A DNA stretch of 64,000 bases, taken from positions 12,723,203 through 12,787,202 of the forward strand of contig NZ_JAGINW010000001.1 in the NCBI RefSeq assembly GCF_017876405.1, given 5' to 3'. Shown one piece after another: positions 48,542-56,885 of the stretch (its first letter is position 1; each line of letters begins with the position of its first letter). The notes under the pieces were generated by a model that searched no databases, had not been told where the DNA came from, and saw only the letters and a program-made list of their open reading frames with translations. This DNA comes from Kibdelosporangium banguiense. GTDB lineage: Bacteria > Actinomycetota > Actinomycetes > Mycobacteriales > Pseudonocardiaceae. The translations under genes were made by a program, and so were the position numbers.

Positions 48542-48873
48542 CGGGAACCGTCCACGTAGGTCTCGTGGTCGGTGGCGCCGCAGTGTTCGCAGTAGTGCGC
48601 GTCCGCGTGCTCGTCGGTGCGGGCCGGGACCATGGTCCAGTCGCACCACACGATCGGCCGGGTGTCCTCGACTGCGGCCTTGAGCGCGTCGAACTTGGCG
48701 GCGGTGTCGATGCCCTTGGACGCGAGCAGGTCGATCGCGTTGAGGACGGGGTCGTCGGTGACGGCGCCGGTGACGGGGTTGGGGTCGCATTCGCCGTTGT
48801 GGCCGGCGGGGTAGCGGCACTGGCCGCCTCCGATGGGGAGGCGGCAGGCCGGGCCCGCAATGGTGGCGGTCAT
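48538..48873 (-). CDS. Zinc-binding small protein
   Basis: 111 aa. N-terminal CRLPIGGGQCRYPAGHNGEC and C-terminal HYCEHCGATDH give two Cys/His groups flanking a helical core. Coupled to neighbours by 4-bp overlaps. Unknown function. Confidence 0.75.
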   Translation of the reverse strand: MTATIAGPACRLPIGGGQCRYPAGHNGECDPNPVTGAVTDDPVLNAIDLLASKGIDTAAKFDALKAAVEDTRPIVWCDWTMVPARTDEHADAHYCEHCGATDHETYVDGSR

Positions 48874-49766
48874 CGGGCGTTCGCGATCTGGAGCTGGCGG
48901 AGCGTGTGGACGGTCGGCTCGTCAACGAGCGCGGCGACCGCCTGCTCGGTGAAGAATCCGGTGTAGACGTACAGGTTGATGCCCGCGAACTTGCCGGTCA
49001 CCTGGATGTGGGTGGCGGACTCGTGAACGGTGCGGGAGAGCGCGGCGTTGTCGAGCCGGTAGAACCATGCGAGCAGGGCGTCGGCGCGGCGGTTGCCGGT
49101 CACCTGTGCCCTGACCTCGTTCGTCCTGCTGTCGAGGGTGAAGAGCTCGCCGAGCTCGGGGTGGGCGTCGATGAAGTCGGCGATGGCGCGGGCCTGGTCG
49201 GTGATGGTGGTGTTGCGGCGCGGCTTCGGCTGCTCGACGGGCGTCAAGGCGTTGACGGGGAAGCCGTTTTCGGTGCCGTTGGCGAACCGAAGCCAGACGT
49301 AGTCGTGGTTCTTTGAGCCGTCCGGGTTCACGAGGTGGTCGGTGACCACGGTCGCGATGTTGTCGGTCGGGTCGATCAGGTGGCCAGCGTCGATGCGGAC
49401 GGTGGTTCCCGCGGCGATGGTCGGCTCGACCTCGACCGGCTGCTCGTCGGCCCGGCGGGCCAGTTCGGCGCGGATGTGCTGCTGGGTGATGCCCAGGTCC
49501 GGGCGGGCCAGGTTGACCAGGGACACGGCGCTGTCGAGCATGCTCTGCAGCCGCTCGACGCTCGCGGTGGCCAGGATGTGGGTTCCGGTTTCGGTCGACG
49601 TGGGCTGGACCGGTTCGGCCACGGCGGGCGCGGCCTCGTCGGCGGGGACGGTGAGCGTGGTGCCGAACAGGGCGCCGTGCTGCGGGTCGGGCTGGTCGGT
49701 GAGTCCCATGCCGAACATCGGCTCGGTGTTGTTGCCGCTGGCCGGGCGGCTGTTGGTGGTCTGCAT
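48870..49766 (-). CDS. Early-region protein at head of an operon segment, unknown
   Basis: 298 aa from ATG 49766 (AAGGGAG upstream). Disordered N-terminus (MQTTNSRPASGNN), then ATASVERLQSMLDSAVSLVN, a SH3-like or small beta segment (TIAAGTTVRIDAGHL ... DYVWLRFANGTENGFPVNAL), and a C-terminal helical domain. It is the first gene after the operator/promoter at 49.8 kb, so probably expressed early and strongly. No family known. Confidence 0.78.
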   Translation of the reverse strand: MQTTNSRPASGNNTEPMFGMGLTDQPDPQHGALFGTTLTVPADEAAPAVAEPVQPTSTETGTHILATASVERLQSMLDSAVSLVNLARPDLGITQQHIRAELARRADEQPVEVEPTIAAGTTVRIDAGHLIDPTDNIATVVTDHLVNPDGSKNHDYVWLRFANGTENGFPVNALTPVEQPKPRRNTTITDQARAIADFIDAHPELGELFTLDSRTNEVRAQVTGNRRADALLAWFYRLDNAALSRTVHESATHIQVTGKFAGINLYVYTGFFTEQAVAALVDEPTVHTLRQLQIANAR

Positions 49767-49782
49767 GATCGTCTCCCTTGGT

Positions 49783-49801
49783 GTCACCGAGAATCGGTGA
49801 C
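49783..49801 (-). promoter_or_regulatory. 8-bp dyad upstream of 48870-49766
   Basis: GTCACCGA (49783-49790), spacer GAA, TCGGTGAC (49794-49801). It lies between the predicted -10 and the SD, so it is in the 5' leader: an operator or mRNA hairpin. Confidence 0.55.
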
Positions 49802-49810
49802 GTGCCGTCC

Positions 49811-49842
49811 ACGATACACATGTTGCGTTCGCGCACGCAACA
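49811..49842 (-). promoter_or_regulatory. Predicted early promoter with immunity-type operator
   Basis: Reading leftward: -35 TTGCGT (49840-49835), 18-bp spacer, -10 TATCGT (49816-49811). A 22-bp near-palindrome with TGTTGCGT/ACGCAACA arms (49821-49842) covers the -35. The arms match the sites beside the repressor gene at 58.5 kb. Confidence 0.65.
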
Positions 49843-49843
49843 A

Positions 49844-50395
49844 CTAGTTCGCGAGAGAAACACTCGGCTTCGCCGCGGCCGCCTCCCGGGCCTCGTGCGC
49901 CCGACCACGTGACAACGGCACACCCCGCGGCCCCACGCACGGGCTCCCGACGCTCGCCTTGCACGGCGGCCACGTGCACGCCACCGACTGCACCAAACGA
50001 CGACGAGCCGTCTCACCCTCGGCGATGTCAGCCGCGGTCGCCGGGTCCTCCCCTGCCGTGATCGCTTTCCGTTCAGCCAAGGCAGCGAGCACCCGGTCCA
50101 CACCCGCGTGAATCTCGTCCGGCAACGCAACCGGCTTCCCGCGCTTGGCCGGCGGATACCGCTTCCGATCGCGGTACCACTGCACGATGTCCGCAGGCAT
50201 GATCGAATCCCGCGTTTCCCGGTACCGAGCGGACCGGTAGTACTCCCCCAGCGCTTCCTCAGCCGCGGCCATCGGCACGTCCTCCAGCGACCTCGACCAC
50301 AACCGGAGCACGAACCCGCCGTCGTCCGGCTCGACAAACCGCGAGTCCAGCACCTTTGCCATGACCAGCAGCTGAGCCGCTTCCTCGATCGTCAC
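49844..50395 (-). CDS. Helicase-loader-like (G39P-type) protein with Cys-rich tail
   Basis: 183 aa, GTG start in GTGA overlap. N-terminal 85 residues (EEAAQLLVMAKVLDSRF ... RETRDSIMPADIVQWYRDRK) match the G39P/DnaC-like loader pattern of small four-helix domains. The C-terminus has a CTWPPCKASVGSPCVGPRG zinc-type motif. Follows the replication protein gene, so probably a replication accessory. Confidence 0.7.
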   Translation of the reverse strand: MTIEEAAQLLVMAKVLDSRFVEPDDGGFVLRLWSRSLEDVPMAAAEEALGEYYRSARYRETRDSIMPADIVQWYRDRKRYPPAKRGKPVALPDEIHAGVDRVLAALAERKAITAGEDPATAADIAEGETARRRLVQSVACTWPPCKASVGSPCVGPRGVPLSRGRAHEAREAAAAKPSVSLAN

Positions 50396-51315
50396 GCCGA
50401 CACACCGCCTTCCAGCAACTTCCGGGACTGCTCGGCCGCAAGCTCGGCCTTGACCATCTCGACCTGGTCCAGGAACCCGAGCGCCTTGTCGACCCGCTTC
50501 GACCCGGTCGAGGCCCCGTGAGGCGCGCGCGACGGCGAGGAACGTACGCGTTCCGAACGCTCGGGTACGCCGTTCGCGGTCTTCACGAGGTCGGCGACGA
50601 GGCTGGGGAGGATGCGGGGGCCGATGCCGGTTCGGGTCTTCCAGGCTTCGAGGGCCTGGGCGACGAGTTCGGGCTCGTACTGGCCAAGGAGGGTCGAGGT
50701 CTCGCGGGCGAGGGCGGTTCGGGTTTCGGCTGGGAAGTTTGGGCCGATGGTTCGGTCGACGAGTCGGAGGGCGTCTGCGGAGCGGGGGCCGGTGATGCCG
50801 GGGCCGGTGGGTGTTTCGCCATGCTCGCGTTCGTGCGCGTGCGTAGCGGTAGTTGTGCCTTGGGCTGGTAGGTGAGCTTCTATAGGTTCGGGTTCGGGGT
50901 TCGTTTTTGCTTCGTGGTTTGCTTCCGGTTTTGCTGAAGCATTTGCTTCGGTTTTGCTTCGCCTGGTTTGGCCTGACTTGATGCCTCCCCGGCGTCCGGC
51001 CTCTTGCCGTACCTTGCGTTTAGCCTGGGCTTTCTCGGCGGATGGCTGGTAGATGTGCCAGTCGTGGAAGCGGTAGCCGGTCTCGCCTTCGACGGTGTCT
51101 TGGTGCCACAGTCCAACGGCGACGAGACGGGCGGCCATGCGCTCGCGAGGGTCGTACCGTTGCGCGACTTCTGCCGGCACGAAGCCGTCGGTTTCTTTGT
51201 CGGCGGCCCATGATCCGCAGAGTGTCCACACGCCGATGGCGGCGGCGCGGTCTTTGCCGAGTCGACGCACCTTGGGGTGGTCGTAGAAGCGGTCGTCGAC
51301 CTTGAACCACGTCAT
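50392..51315 (-). CDS. Replication initiator-like protein
   Basis: 307 aa from ATG 51315 (ATGA overlap). N-terminal 85 residues (MTWFKVDDRFYDHPKVRRLG ... RFHDWHIYQPS) are typical of actinophage/Gram-positive phage replication proteins with a DnaD/DnaA-like HTH. The middle is Lys/Glu/Pro-rich linker; the C-terminal part (RTIGPNFPAETRTALARET) is helical. With the loader-like gene it forms the replication module. Confidence 0.78.
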   Translation of the reverse strand: MTWFKVDDRFYDHPKVRRLGKDRAAAIGVWTLCGSWAADKETDGFVPAEVAQRYDPRERMAARLVAVGLWHQDTVEGETGYRFHDWHIYQPSAEKAQAKRKVRQEAGRRGGIKSGQTRRSKTEANASAKPEANHEAKTNPEPEPIEAHLPAQGTTTATHAHEREHGETPTGPGITGPRSADALRLVDRTIGPNFPAETRTALARETSTLLGQYEPELVAQALEAWKTRTGIGPRILPSLVADLVKTANGVPERSERVRSSPSRAPHGASTGSKRVDKALGFLDQVEMVKAELAAEQSRKLLEGGVSA

Positions 51316-52166
51316 GCTGCTGCGCTGCTTTCGTTGTTGATCAGTGGCCGGAGGATGGCCGCGGCGAGGAGCGGGGGGACTGCGTCGCCGACTTGTTGCT
51401 GTTGGCTGGTGCTGCCGCCGTGCCACGGGTAGTTGGGGCGGAAGCTTTGGAGTTGGGCGGCTTCGTCGATGCTGAGGGGACGTGTGGTGCCGTCGGGCCA
51501 TGCCCATTTGTTGCGGCCGCATTTGCCGGTCATGGTGAACGCGGGCATGTGCATGGGTCGTCGGCCGCGGCGTTGGGCGTCGCCGCCGGTTCCGTAGTTG
51601 GAGACGAGTTCGGCGCCGTCCCAGCCGAGTGCGTGGGCCATGCTGGCGGGGCCGCCCAGGGTCGGGGTTGGTGGGCCGACTGTGCGGCCCCGGTGGGCGA
51701 CGAGGATTGCTCGTTTGCGGGTCGAGGGGACGCCGTAGTCTTCGGCGTTCAGTACGCCGGTCCACACGTCGTAGCCGGCGCGTTGGAGCACTTCGGCATC
51801 TGCCGCGAAACGTGCCCGGACGGGCTTGTTTGGGGTGCATTCCCATGCGGTCCACAGTGGGCGGAGCATGAGGCACCAGCGGAGTGGCTCACGGAGGAGG
51901 TGACCGGTTTCACCGGCATACCCGGCGAGCGTGCCGGTTGACGACCAGTCTTTGCAGGGCGGCGAGAGGATTGCGCCCTCGACCCGGCCGACGAGCGGTT
52001 CGAGCGGGAACGTGGCGACGTCGGCAACCACCCGCGCGTGCCCGGCTGCCATCGCGGTGCGGCAGGCGTCGAGGCTGATGTCGACGCCAAGCATTTTGCC
52101 TTGGTAGCCGGCGATTCTGGCACCCTCGCACCACCCTCCAGGGCCAGCGAATCCGCCGATGATCAC
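51312..52166 (-). CDS. C5-cytosine DNA methyltransferase
   Basis: 284 aa from GTG 52166 (SD GGAGG, GTGA overlap). Motif I GFAGPGGWCEG at 6-16; catalytic Cys71 in SPPCKDWS; motif VIII YGVPSTRKRAIL; motif X QVGDAVPPLLAAAI. The usual ENV of motif VI appears as WECTP (Glu kept, Asn replaced). The target recognition region is short. Orphan enzyme, likely anti-restriction. Confidence 0.92.
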   Translation of the reverse strand: MIIGGFAGPGGWCEGARIAGYQGKMLGVDISLDACRTAMAAGHARVVADVATFPLEPLVGRVEGAILSPPCKDWSSTGTLAGYAGETGHLLREPLRWCLMLRPLWTAWECTPNKPVRARFAADAEVLQRAGYDVWTGVLNAEDYGVPSTRKRAILVAHRGRTVGPPTPTLGGPASMAHALGWDGAELVSNYGTGGDAQRRGRRPMHMPAFTMTGKCGRNKWAWPDGTTRPLSIDEAAQLQSFRPNYPWHGGSTSQQQQVGDAVPPLLAAAILRPLINNESSAAA

Positions 52167-52957
52167 GCGGCCTCCAGGAGGAGTTTGTGGACGGTTTGCC
52201 GGTCGGCCCGGAGTGCGCGGGCGATGGCCATGACGCCGGCGCCTTGTTTGGCCATGCGGCGGGCGATTGCGGGGCGTTCGTCGAGGGTTGGGGTGGGGTC
52301 GTCGATGCGGCCTTCGGGTTCTGCTTCCCACCACATGGGGACAGGCCAGTTTTTGCGCTGTGCGAGGTTGCGGGATTTGGTGGCCGCGATCCGGTCATAT
52401 AGGTCGGTTTCGTCGGGTGGCATGTCCCACAGTCGTTCGTACAGGGCTCTGCAGGCTCGGTCGGTGGTGACGAGGATGTCGTTGTCGTCGGCGACGATTC
52501 GGGCGAGGTTGGTTGGGAGCATGTCGAGGTGTGCGGCGAGTTTGGTGATGGACCAGCCGATTGCGACGAGGGCTTGGATTCGTCGGCGGGCGGGGCGGCT
52601 GGGGATGCGGGCGCCGTCGGCGAGTTCGAGTTTGACGGCGAGGATTTTTTCGGCGGTGGTGATGTATAGGCGTTCGCTGGGGCCGCGGCCTTGGGATGGG
52701 ATGCCGTAGAGGAGTTTGGAGAGGGGGCCGTCGCCGGTGCCGGCGGCTTCTGCGATGGTGCGGAGGCCCATGCCGGCGGCGCGGAGTTTGTTGACGTGGT
52801 CGCGGGCTGGTTGGGCGTCGACGGTGCGGGGGCGGCCGTAGGCGTGTTGGCGGCGGAGCCAGTTGTTGTAGGTGGTGGCTGCGGTGCGGCAGGTGGTGCA
52901 GCGGCAGCCGTCGAGGCTGTACCGCTGTCGGCCGTGTGGACGTTCGGTGGTGGTCAT
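52163..52957 (-). CDS. Multi-HTH DNA-binding protein
   Basis: 264 aa from ATG 52957 (ATGA overlap). N-terminal Cys motif GCRCTTCRTAATTYNNWLRR, then at least three helix-turn-helix-like segments (LRTIAEAAGTGDGPLSKLL; WSITKLAAHLDMLPTNLARI; VMAIARALRADRQTVHKLL). Probably a phage regulator of early or late genes; target unknown. Confidence 0.8.
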   Translation of the reverse strand: MTTTERPHGRQRYSLDGCRCTTCRTAATTYNNWLRRQHAYGRPRTVDAQPARDHVNKLRAAGMGLRTIAEAAGTGDGPLSKLLYGIPSQGRGPSERLYITTAEKILAVKLELADGARIPSRPARRRIQALVAIGWSITKLAAHLDMLPTNLARIVADDNDILVTTDRACRALYERLWDMPPDETDLYDRIAATKSRNLAQRKNWPVPMWWEAEPEGRIDDPTPTLDERPAIARRMAKQGAGVMAIARALRADRQTVHKLLLEAA

Positions 52958-53436
52958 GCGGCACCTGCTTCTCTGCGCATGCGGGCGCGTTCGGTGCTGG
53001 CCCAGCGGCGGACGTCGTGGCGTTCGGCTTCGAGGTGTTCGGCGATGTCGGGTTCGGACCATCCGCGGGTGATGAGTTCCCGGACAACTTGGCGGACTTC
53101 GTCGTCGGCGAGGGCGTGAGCGGGTAGCCGGCCGGAGAGTCCCATTTCGACAGCGAGGGCGTTGATGTCCTCGATTGGCATGGGCGGGCTGTCGGTGGGG
53201 ATGAGCCTCTCCGCCCAGCCGAGTAGGTCGGTGCGGCTGGTTTTGGGCGGGACCATTGCGGCGAGGGTGGTCATGGCCGCGACGATTGGGCTGATGCCGT
53301 CTGGTGTTGGGATGGTGAAGAAAGACGCGATGGCGCTGCGGATGTCGTCGGGGCCTTCGTCGTGGACGGCGGCGACGAGGCGCATGGCGAGGTGGCTTAG
53401 GTCGTCGGCGTACTGCTCGGGTGTGGGGGTTCGCAT
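52954..53436 (-). CDS. HTH-containing early protein
   Basis: 160 aa. N-terminal helical domain (DDLSHLAMRLVAAVHDEG), and a C-terminal HTH (RGWSEPDIAEHLEAERHDVR). Coupled to the next HTH gene by ATGA. SD-like GGAG upstream. Regulator candidate. Confidence 0.75.
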   Translation of the reverse strand: MRTPTPEQYADDLSHLAMRLVAAVHDEGPDDIRSAIASFFTIPTPDGISPIVAAMTTLAAMVPPKTSRTDLLGWAERLIPTDSPPMPIEDINALAVEMGLSGRLPAHALADDEVRQVVRELITRGWSEPDIAEHLEAERHDVRRWASTERARMRREAGAA

Positions 53437-53457
53437 GGGTGTGCTCCGGGAGTGTTT

Positions 53458-53489
53458 GGGCCGCGCCCGTTGGTGGTTGGGCGCGGCCC
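53458..53489 (-). terminator. 11-bp hairpin in the early operon
   Basis: Arms GGGCCGCGCCC at 53458-53468 and complement at 53479-53489, 10-nt loop, between 53496 and 53436. Partial terminator or processing site. Confidence 0.6.
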
Positions 53490-53495
53490 GGTGGT

Positions 53496-53759
53496 TCAGG
53501 GGTGTGGGGCACGTGGTGATGGTGGGTCCGCGGTGCCACTTCGGCGCTTGAGTCGGCGGGTCGGCATCGGTTTGCCGTACTCGGTGTGGCAGCGTTCGCA
53601 GATCTTCAGCACGAGGGGCGCCGGTCCGTCGTTGACTTCGCTGCCGGGGAACGCGACGTGTCGGGCGTACGCCTCGCCGACCGCGACTGTGAGGCGACAG
53701 CGGTATCCCTGGCAGGTGAACGCTTTCCGTGCCGTAGCGGTGTGCGCGGTCTCAGCCAC
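53496..53759 (-). CDS. Small zinc-ribbon protein
   Basis: 87 aa, GTG start overlapping the upstream stop. FTCQGYRCRLTVAVGEAYARH and KICERCHTEYG give two C-x-C type pairs. Basic C-terminus. Unknown. Confidence 0.72.
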   Translation of the reverse strand: MAETAHTATARKAFTCQGYRCRLTVAVGEAYARHVAFPGSEVNDGPAPLVLKICERCHTEYGKPMPTRRLKRRSGTADPPSPRAPHP

Positions 53760-54141
53760 GGCGGGTCTCCTCGGGTTTGGCTTGTCCTTTGCGGTAGCGG
53801 TCGCCCGCTGCGCGCAGTGCCTCGCGGATCGCGAACTGTTGCTCGGAGGGCAGGTGTGCGATTTCCGGGAGTCGGCCGGCGCAGGTGAGGTCGAACAGCA
53901 TGGCCGCTGTGCGGTGTCCGAACCGTTCGGCGTGGTCGGCTGCCTGTCGGAGCGCTTCGGCGTAGTTGCGGGCTTCAGTGGGGGTGTAGTCGACGCCGTT
54001 GATTTCGACTACGCCGCGGCGGGCGTCTGCGTCGATGTCGACCCAGCCGGAATATGGGTCGTCGTCTTGGCGTTCGCTGGCGACGGTGAACATCCATCGC
54101 GCGTGCCAGTCTTCTTGCCAGATGGGGGTTAGGTCAGCCAT
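53752..54141 (-). CDS. Early protein, unknown
   Basis: 129 aa. Beta N-terminus (WQEDWHARWMFTVASERQ; YSGWVDIDADARRGVVEING) then helices (YAEALRQAADHAERFGH). No family recognised. Overlaps both neighbours. Confidence 0.75.
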   Translation of the reverse strand: MADLTPIWQEDWHARWMFTVASERQDDDPYSGWVDIDADARRGVVEINGVDYTPTEARNYAEALRQAADHAERFGHRTAAMLFDLTCAGRLPEIAHLPSEQQFAIREALRAAGDRYRKGQAKPEETRRG

Positions 54142-54505
54142 GGCGGGCCTCCGGGACGGTCGCGGTGTCGTCGCGTCGGCCGCGCCACCATCGGTTGCGG
54201 GACGCGCGCCTGGTGCGTTGTCGGGATGCGATGCCGGGCAACGGTTCCTCGACGAGTTTGTGCTGTTGTGCCCACACGCCCATCACGGACGAGACGAGGT
54301 TGCGGTCGTACAGCGCGCCTTCGAGTTCGTGCTCGATGAGCTTGTGGACGTCGTCGGCGGTGAACGGGCGCCCGTTCTTGGCGCAGATGGCGACGGCGAG
54401 CTCGACGATGTCGCGGTGTTGCCGGTGGCCGGTGGTTCCGGCGGCGAGGTTGACGGCCTGGCCGGCGTGCCGGTCGGCGAGCGCCAGGGTGAGCTGATCA
54501 GCCAC
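54134..54505 (-). CDS. Early protein, winged-helix-like, unknown
   Basis: 123 aa. RDIVELAVAICAKNGRPFTADDVHKLIEHEL has winged-helix character; the C-terminus is Arg-rich (RQRTRRASRNRWWRGRRD), suggesting nucleic-acid contact. Unknown function. Confidence 0.72.
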   Translation of the reverse strand: MADQLTLALADRHAGQAVNLAAGTTGHRQHRDIVELAVAICAKNGRPFTADDVHKLIEHELEGALYDRNLVSSVMGVWAQQHKLVEEPLPGIASRQRTRRASRNRWWRGRRDDTATVPEARHG

Positions 54506-54713
54506 GGATGGCCTCCTCGAACTCGGGCAGCAGACCGGCCTCGACGAGTCGGTGTGCGGCGTCCTGCATGTCGTCTGGCAGTGGTTCGCCCGTGCCGTCG
54601 ACCCATTCGTCCGACGGGCGCACGTAGCCGAGCTCCTCGGCGATCACGAGCAGCGACACGGCGGCGGTCGCCGGGTCGGCCTCGGTCACGGTGAATCCCG
54701 GGATCTCAATCAC
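54498..54713 (-). CDS. Small acidic early protein
   Basis: 71 aa, acidic, with MIEIPGFTVTEADPATAAVS and LPDDMQDAAHRLVEAGLLPE. Overlaps both neighbours by 8 bp. Such acidic phage proteins can mimic DNA or inhibit host enzymes, but nothing specific is seen. Confidence 0.7.
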   Translation of the reverse strand: MIEIPGFTVTEADPATAAVSLLVIAEELGYVRPSDEWVDGTGEPLPDDMQDAAHRLVEAGLLPEFEEAIRG

Positions 54714-55266
54714 GGCTGACCTCCAGGTCCAAACTGGCCGGTGGGTCGAACCCCACGGGCTTACCTGCCTTGTGGTTCTCGTTCCACTCCCACAGCCATT
54801 CGTGGACGCTGCCGCCGTCGTCCCAGGCTTCGGCGAGGTACTCGGCGACCTGGGCGGCGTGCGTGGGTGCGAGCCGTTCCAGTTCGGCCATGAGCGCCAC
54901 GATCGTGAACCCGTTGATGATGTGGTTGGTGCGGTGCCGGAATTCCTCGTCCTTGGCGTCGAACACTCGGTCGCAGTGCTTCTTGCTGAACGCCAAGAAG
55001 TCCCGGATGATCGCGCCGGGCGTGGCCGGGACGTCGCCGATCGGTTCGCGCTGTGGCGGGTCGAGCAGGTCGGCCCGGTGCGCCAACTCGGCCGCGGCCT
55101 CTCGCATTTGCTGCGGGTCGAGCAGGGTTCCGGGGCCGTCGCTCGGCGCCGCGATCCAGACGACTATGCCCTTGTCGTTGGCTCGGGTGGGTTCCATGAC
55201 GAAGCTGTTGTCCCCGTCGGTGTTCTTCCACGTCCGGCCGTCGTACTGCTTCGGCTTGGTGCTCAT
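54706..55266 (-). CDS. Early protein, unknown
   Basis: 186 aa from ATG 55266 (TGATG overlap). N-terminal MSTKPKQYDGRTWKNTDGDN; helical middle LDPQQMREAAAELAHRADLL; Trp-rich C-terminus SVHEWLWEWNENHKAGKP. No family recognised. Confidence 0.75.
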   Translation of the reverse strand: MSTKPKQYDGRTWKNTDGDNSFVMEPTRANDKGIVVWIAAPSDGPGTLLDPQQMREAAAELAHRADLLDPPQREPIGDVPATPGAIIRDFLAFSKKHCDRVFDAKDEEFRHRTNHIINGFTIVALMAELERLAPTHAAQVAEYLAEAWDDGGSVHEWLWEWNENHKAGKPVGFDPPASLDLEVSRD

Positions 55267-55511
55267 CAGTTGGTCGCCCTCGCTTCCGGCGCGGTGTCCC
55301 AGCCGATCGCGTATCCCCAGTCGGTGGTCCGGCTGCTGTCGCCGCACATTTTGTGGACGAGCGGGGAAGCGGTCGCGGCGGCCAACGCCAGCGTCGCGTG
55401 CACCTGTGCCAATCCGACCAACTCGGCGACGTCAGACGAGTTGTTCTTCTTTGCCTGCTCGGCGGTGTCGGCCCAATACTCGGCGCGCTGGTAGTGCTCG
55501 GGTCCTGTCAT
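55266..55511 (-). CDS. Small helical early protein
   Basis: 81 aa from ATG 55511 (AAGGAT upstream; ATGA overlap). Helical: GPEHYQRAEYWADTAEQAK, VAELVGLAQVHATLALAAAT. Proteins of this type (with repeated Ala helices) are common in actinophages and of unknown role. Confidence 0.72.
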   Translation of the reverse strand: MTGPEHYQRAEYWADTAEQAKKNNSSDVAELVGLAQVHATLALAAATASPLVHKMCGDSSRTTDWGYAIGWDTAPEARATN

Positions 55512-55699
55512 GATGCGATCCTTTGTGGACGTAAGGGTTTTGACGTGAGGTGCCAGCGCTCGCAGAGGTGGCACTGGTAGTAGCGGCACTCAAGGCGGCG
55601 CCCGCCGGGCCGGGGCGTGGACCAGATAGCCGAGAGCGCCGCGTCGGCGGCGGCCTCGGTCCGGAACACGCGCTTACCCGACGGGCACCCGCCGCTCAT
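55508..55699 (-). CDS. Small Cys-containing early protein
   Basis: 63 aa from ATG 55699 (ATGA overlap with the nuclease gene). GGCPSGKRVFRTEAAADAAL and CRYYQCHLCERWHLT: a C...C-x4-C-x2-C ... H set likely binds zinc, as in small actinophage HNH-like or ribbon proteins. Unknown. Confidence 0.72.
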   Translation of the reverse strand: MSGGCPSGKRVFRTEAAADAALSAIWSTPRPGGRRLECRYYQCHLCERWHLTSKPLRPQRIAS

Positions 55700-56685
55700 G
55701 GCGCCTCGATGTCCGGGCGCGGCACGAACTTCAGCGTGGTCTTCGTGCTCGGCTTCGTCGGCGCCTTCGAACCGGCCTTGATGTAGTCCTGCCGGACCGT
55801 GTCGCCATCGATCAGCCAAGACGTCGACTCCAGCCACAACAGGCCGCCGTGCTCGAAACCGACGTCGACAACCTCGTCCTGATCAGCCGGGCGGATGGCG
55901 TCGAGCGCGCCCTTGGCTTCTTTCTCCCGCTTTTCGGCGGCGCGTTTGTCTTCCCTGGCTTGCCACAGTTTTTCGGCCCATTCGCGGCCGTTGGGGTCTT
56001 CCAGGTACAGCACCGATCGCGGGTCCCGGCCGGGAGTGGCGCCCTCCCAACAGATCCGCTGGAACGGGCAGTGGCCGCAGAACGCGGAGTCCGGGGCGTA
56101 GTCGCGGTTCAGCATCTCCGGCTCGACGCCGCGCACGGATTCGAGCCACGCCAAAGCGTCCCGGACGTGCTGCATCTTGAATGTCCCGGTCCACCGGTAC
56201 AACTCACCGGTGTCGCGCGCGATGTAGTCGATCACGATCCGCTTGACCTTGATCCCCTTCTGCAGCAATGCCGCGCAGTACCCGCACGTCTGCCACAGAT
56301 GAGACCTATCCGGCCCGTGCAACTTGATGTGCTCAAGCCACCGGGACGTGGTCGTTTTGACGTCGATCAAGTCGCCGGTGTCTGCCTCGTACCGGTCGAG
56401 GTGCCCGGGGATGCCCGCGAACACGACGGGGTACTCGACCAGGTCGTCCGGCCCGGCGGTCTCGGCGAGCCGCTGTTGTACCGCGTCGTGAATCGCGGTC
56501 CCCATGACGGCCTGCAGGCTCCCGCCGGGATTGGACGGCTCGGTACCGGCGAGCCGGTATCCGGCGCGGCGTTTGCAGCCGCCCACTTCGGACCAGCCGA
56601 GTTCCCGTTGCCGGGAGCGGGGCCGCGAACGGTCCCACTCCAGCAACAGGTCCGCAGTGGTGCGCTCTGCCTCCGTGGTGGTCAT
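55696..56685 (-). CDS. PD-(D/E)XK nuclease, Cas4/AddB-like with Fe-S cysteines
   Basis: 329 aa from ATG 56685 (TGATG overlap). Motifs in order: Cys37, GTAIHD (His66), GHLDRYE (Asp97), DLIDVKTTT (Asp108, Lys110), QTCGY (Gln132, Tyr136), and CGHCPFQRIC (Cys203, Cys206, Cys212), the four-Cys Fe-S arrangement of Cas4/AddB nucleases. Next to the RecT gene; together they would form an exonuclease-annealase recombination pair. Confidence 0.9.
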   Translation of the reverse strand: MTTTEAERTTADLLLEWDRSRPRSRQRELGWSEVGGCKRRAGYRLAGTEPSNPGGSLQAVMGTAIHDAVQQRLAETAGPDDLVEYPVVFAGIPGHLDRYEADTGDLIDVKTTTSRWLEHIKLHGPDRSHLWQTCGYCAALLQKGIKVKRIVIDYIARDTGELYRWTGTFKMQHVRDALAWLESVRGVEPEMLNRDYAPDSAFCGHCPFQRICWEGATPGRDPRSVLYLEDPNGREWAEKLWQAREDKRAAEKREKEAKGALDAIRPADQDEVVDVGFEHGGLLWLESTSWLIDGDTVRQDYIKAGSKAPTKPSTKTTLKFVPRPDIEAP

Positions 56686-56885
56686 CAGAACGGGCACCGT
56701 TCCCGGCTTTCGCGAACCATCTTCGTGGCCTGCTGCGCCGCCCGGCTCGCGCAGATCTGCGCAATCTCGGCGACCTCAGCGACGTCTGGCCATGCCTGAG
56801 ACTGCGGGACGGTCACCGTCACGTCGGCGCGCAGACCGTCGGGTGTCGTGATCGTGGACTCGAACGTCCACTCGGGCGCGCTCAC
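56685..56885 (-). CDS. Small protein between nuclease and RecT
   Basis: 66 aa from GTG 56885 (GTGA overlap with recT). Beta N-terminus (WTFESTITTPDGLRADVTVT) and basic C-terminal helix. Unknown; may assist the recombinases. Confidence 0.72.
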   Translation of the reverse strand: MSAPEWTFESTITTPDGLRADVTVTVPQSQAWPDVAEVAEIAQICASRAAQQATKMVRESRERCPF

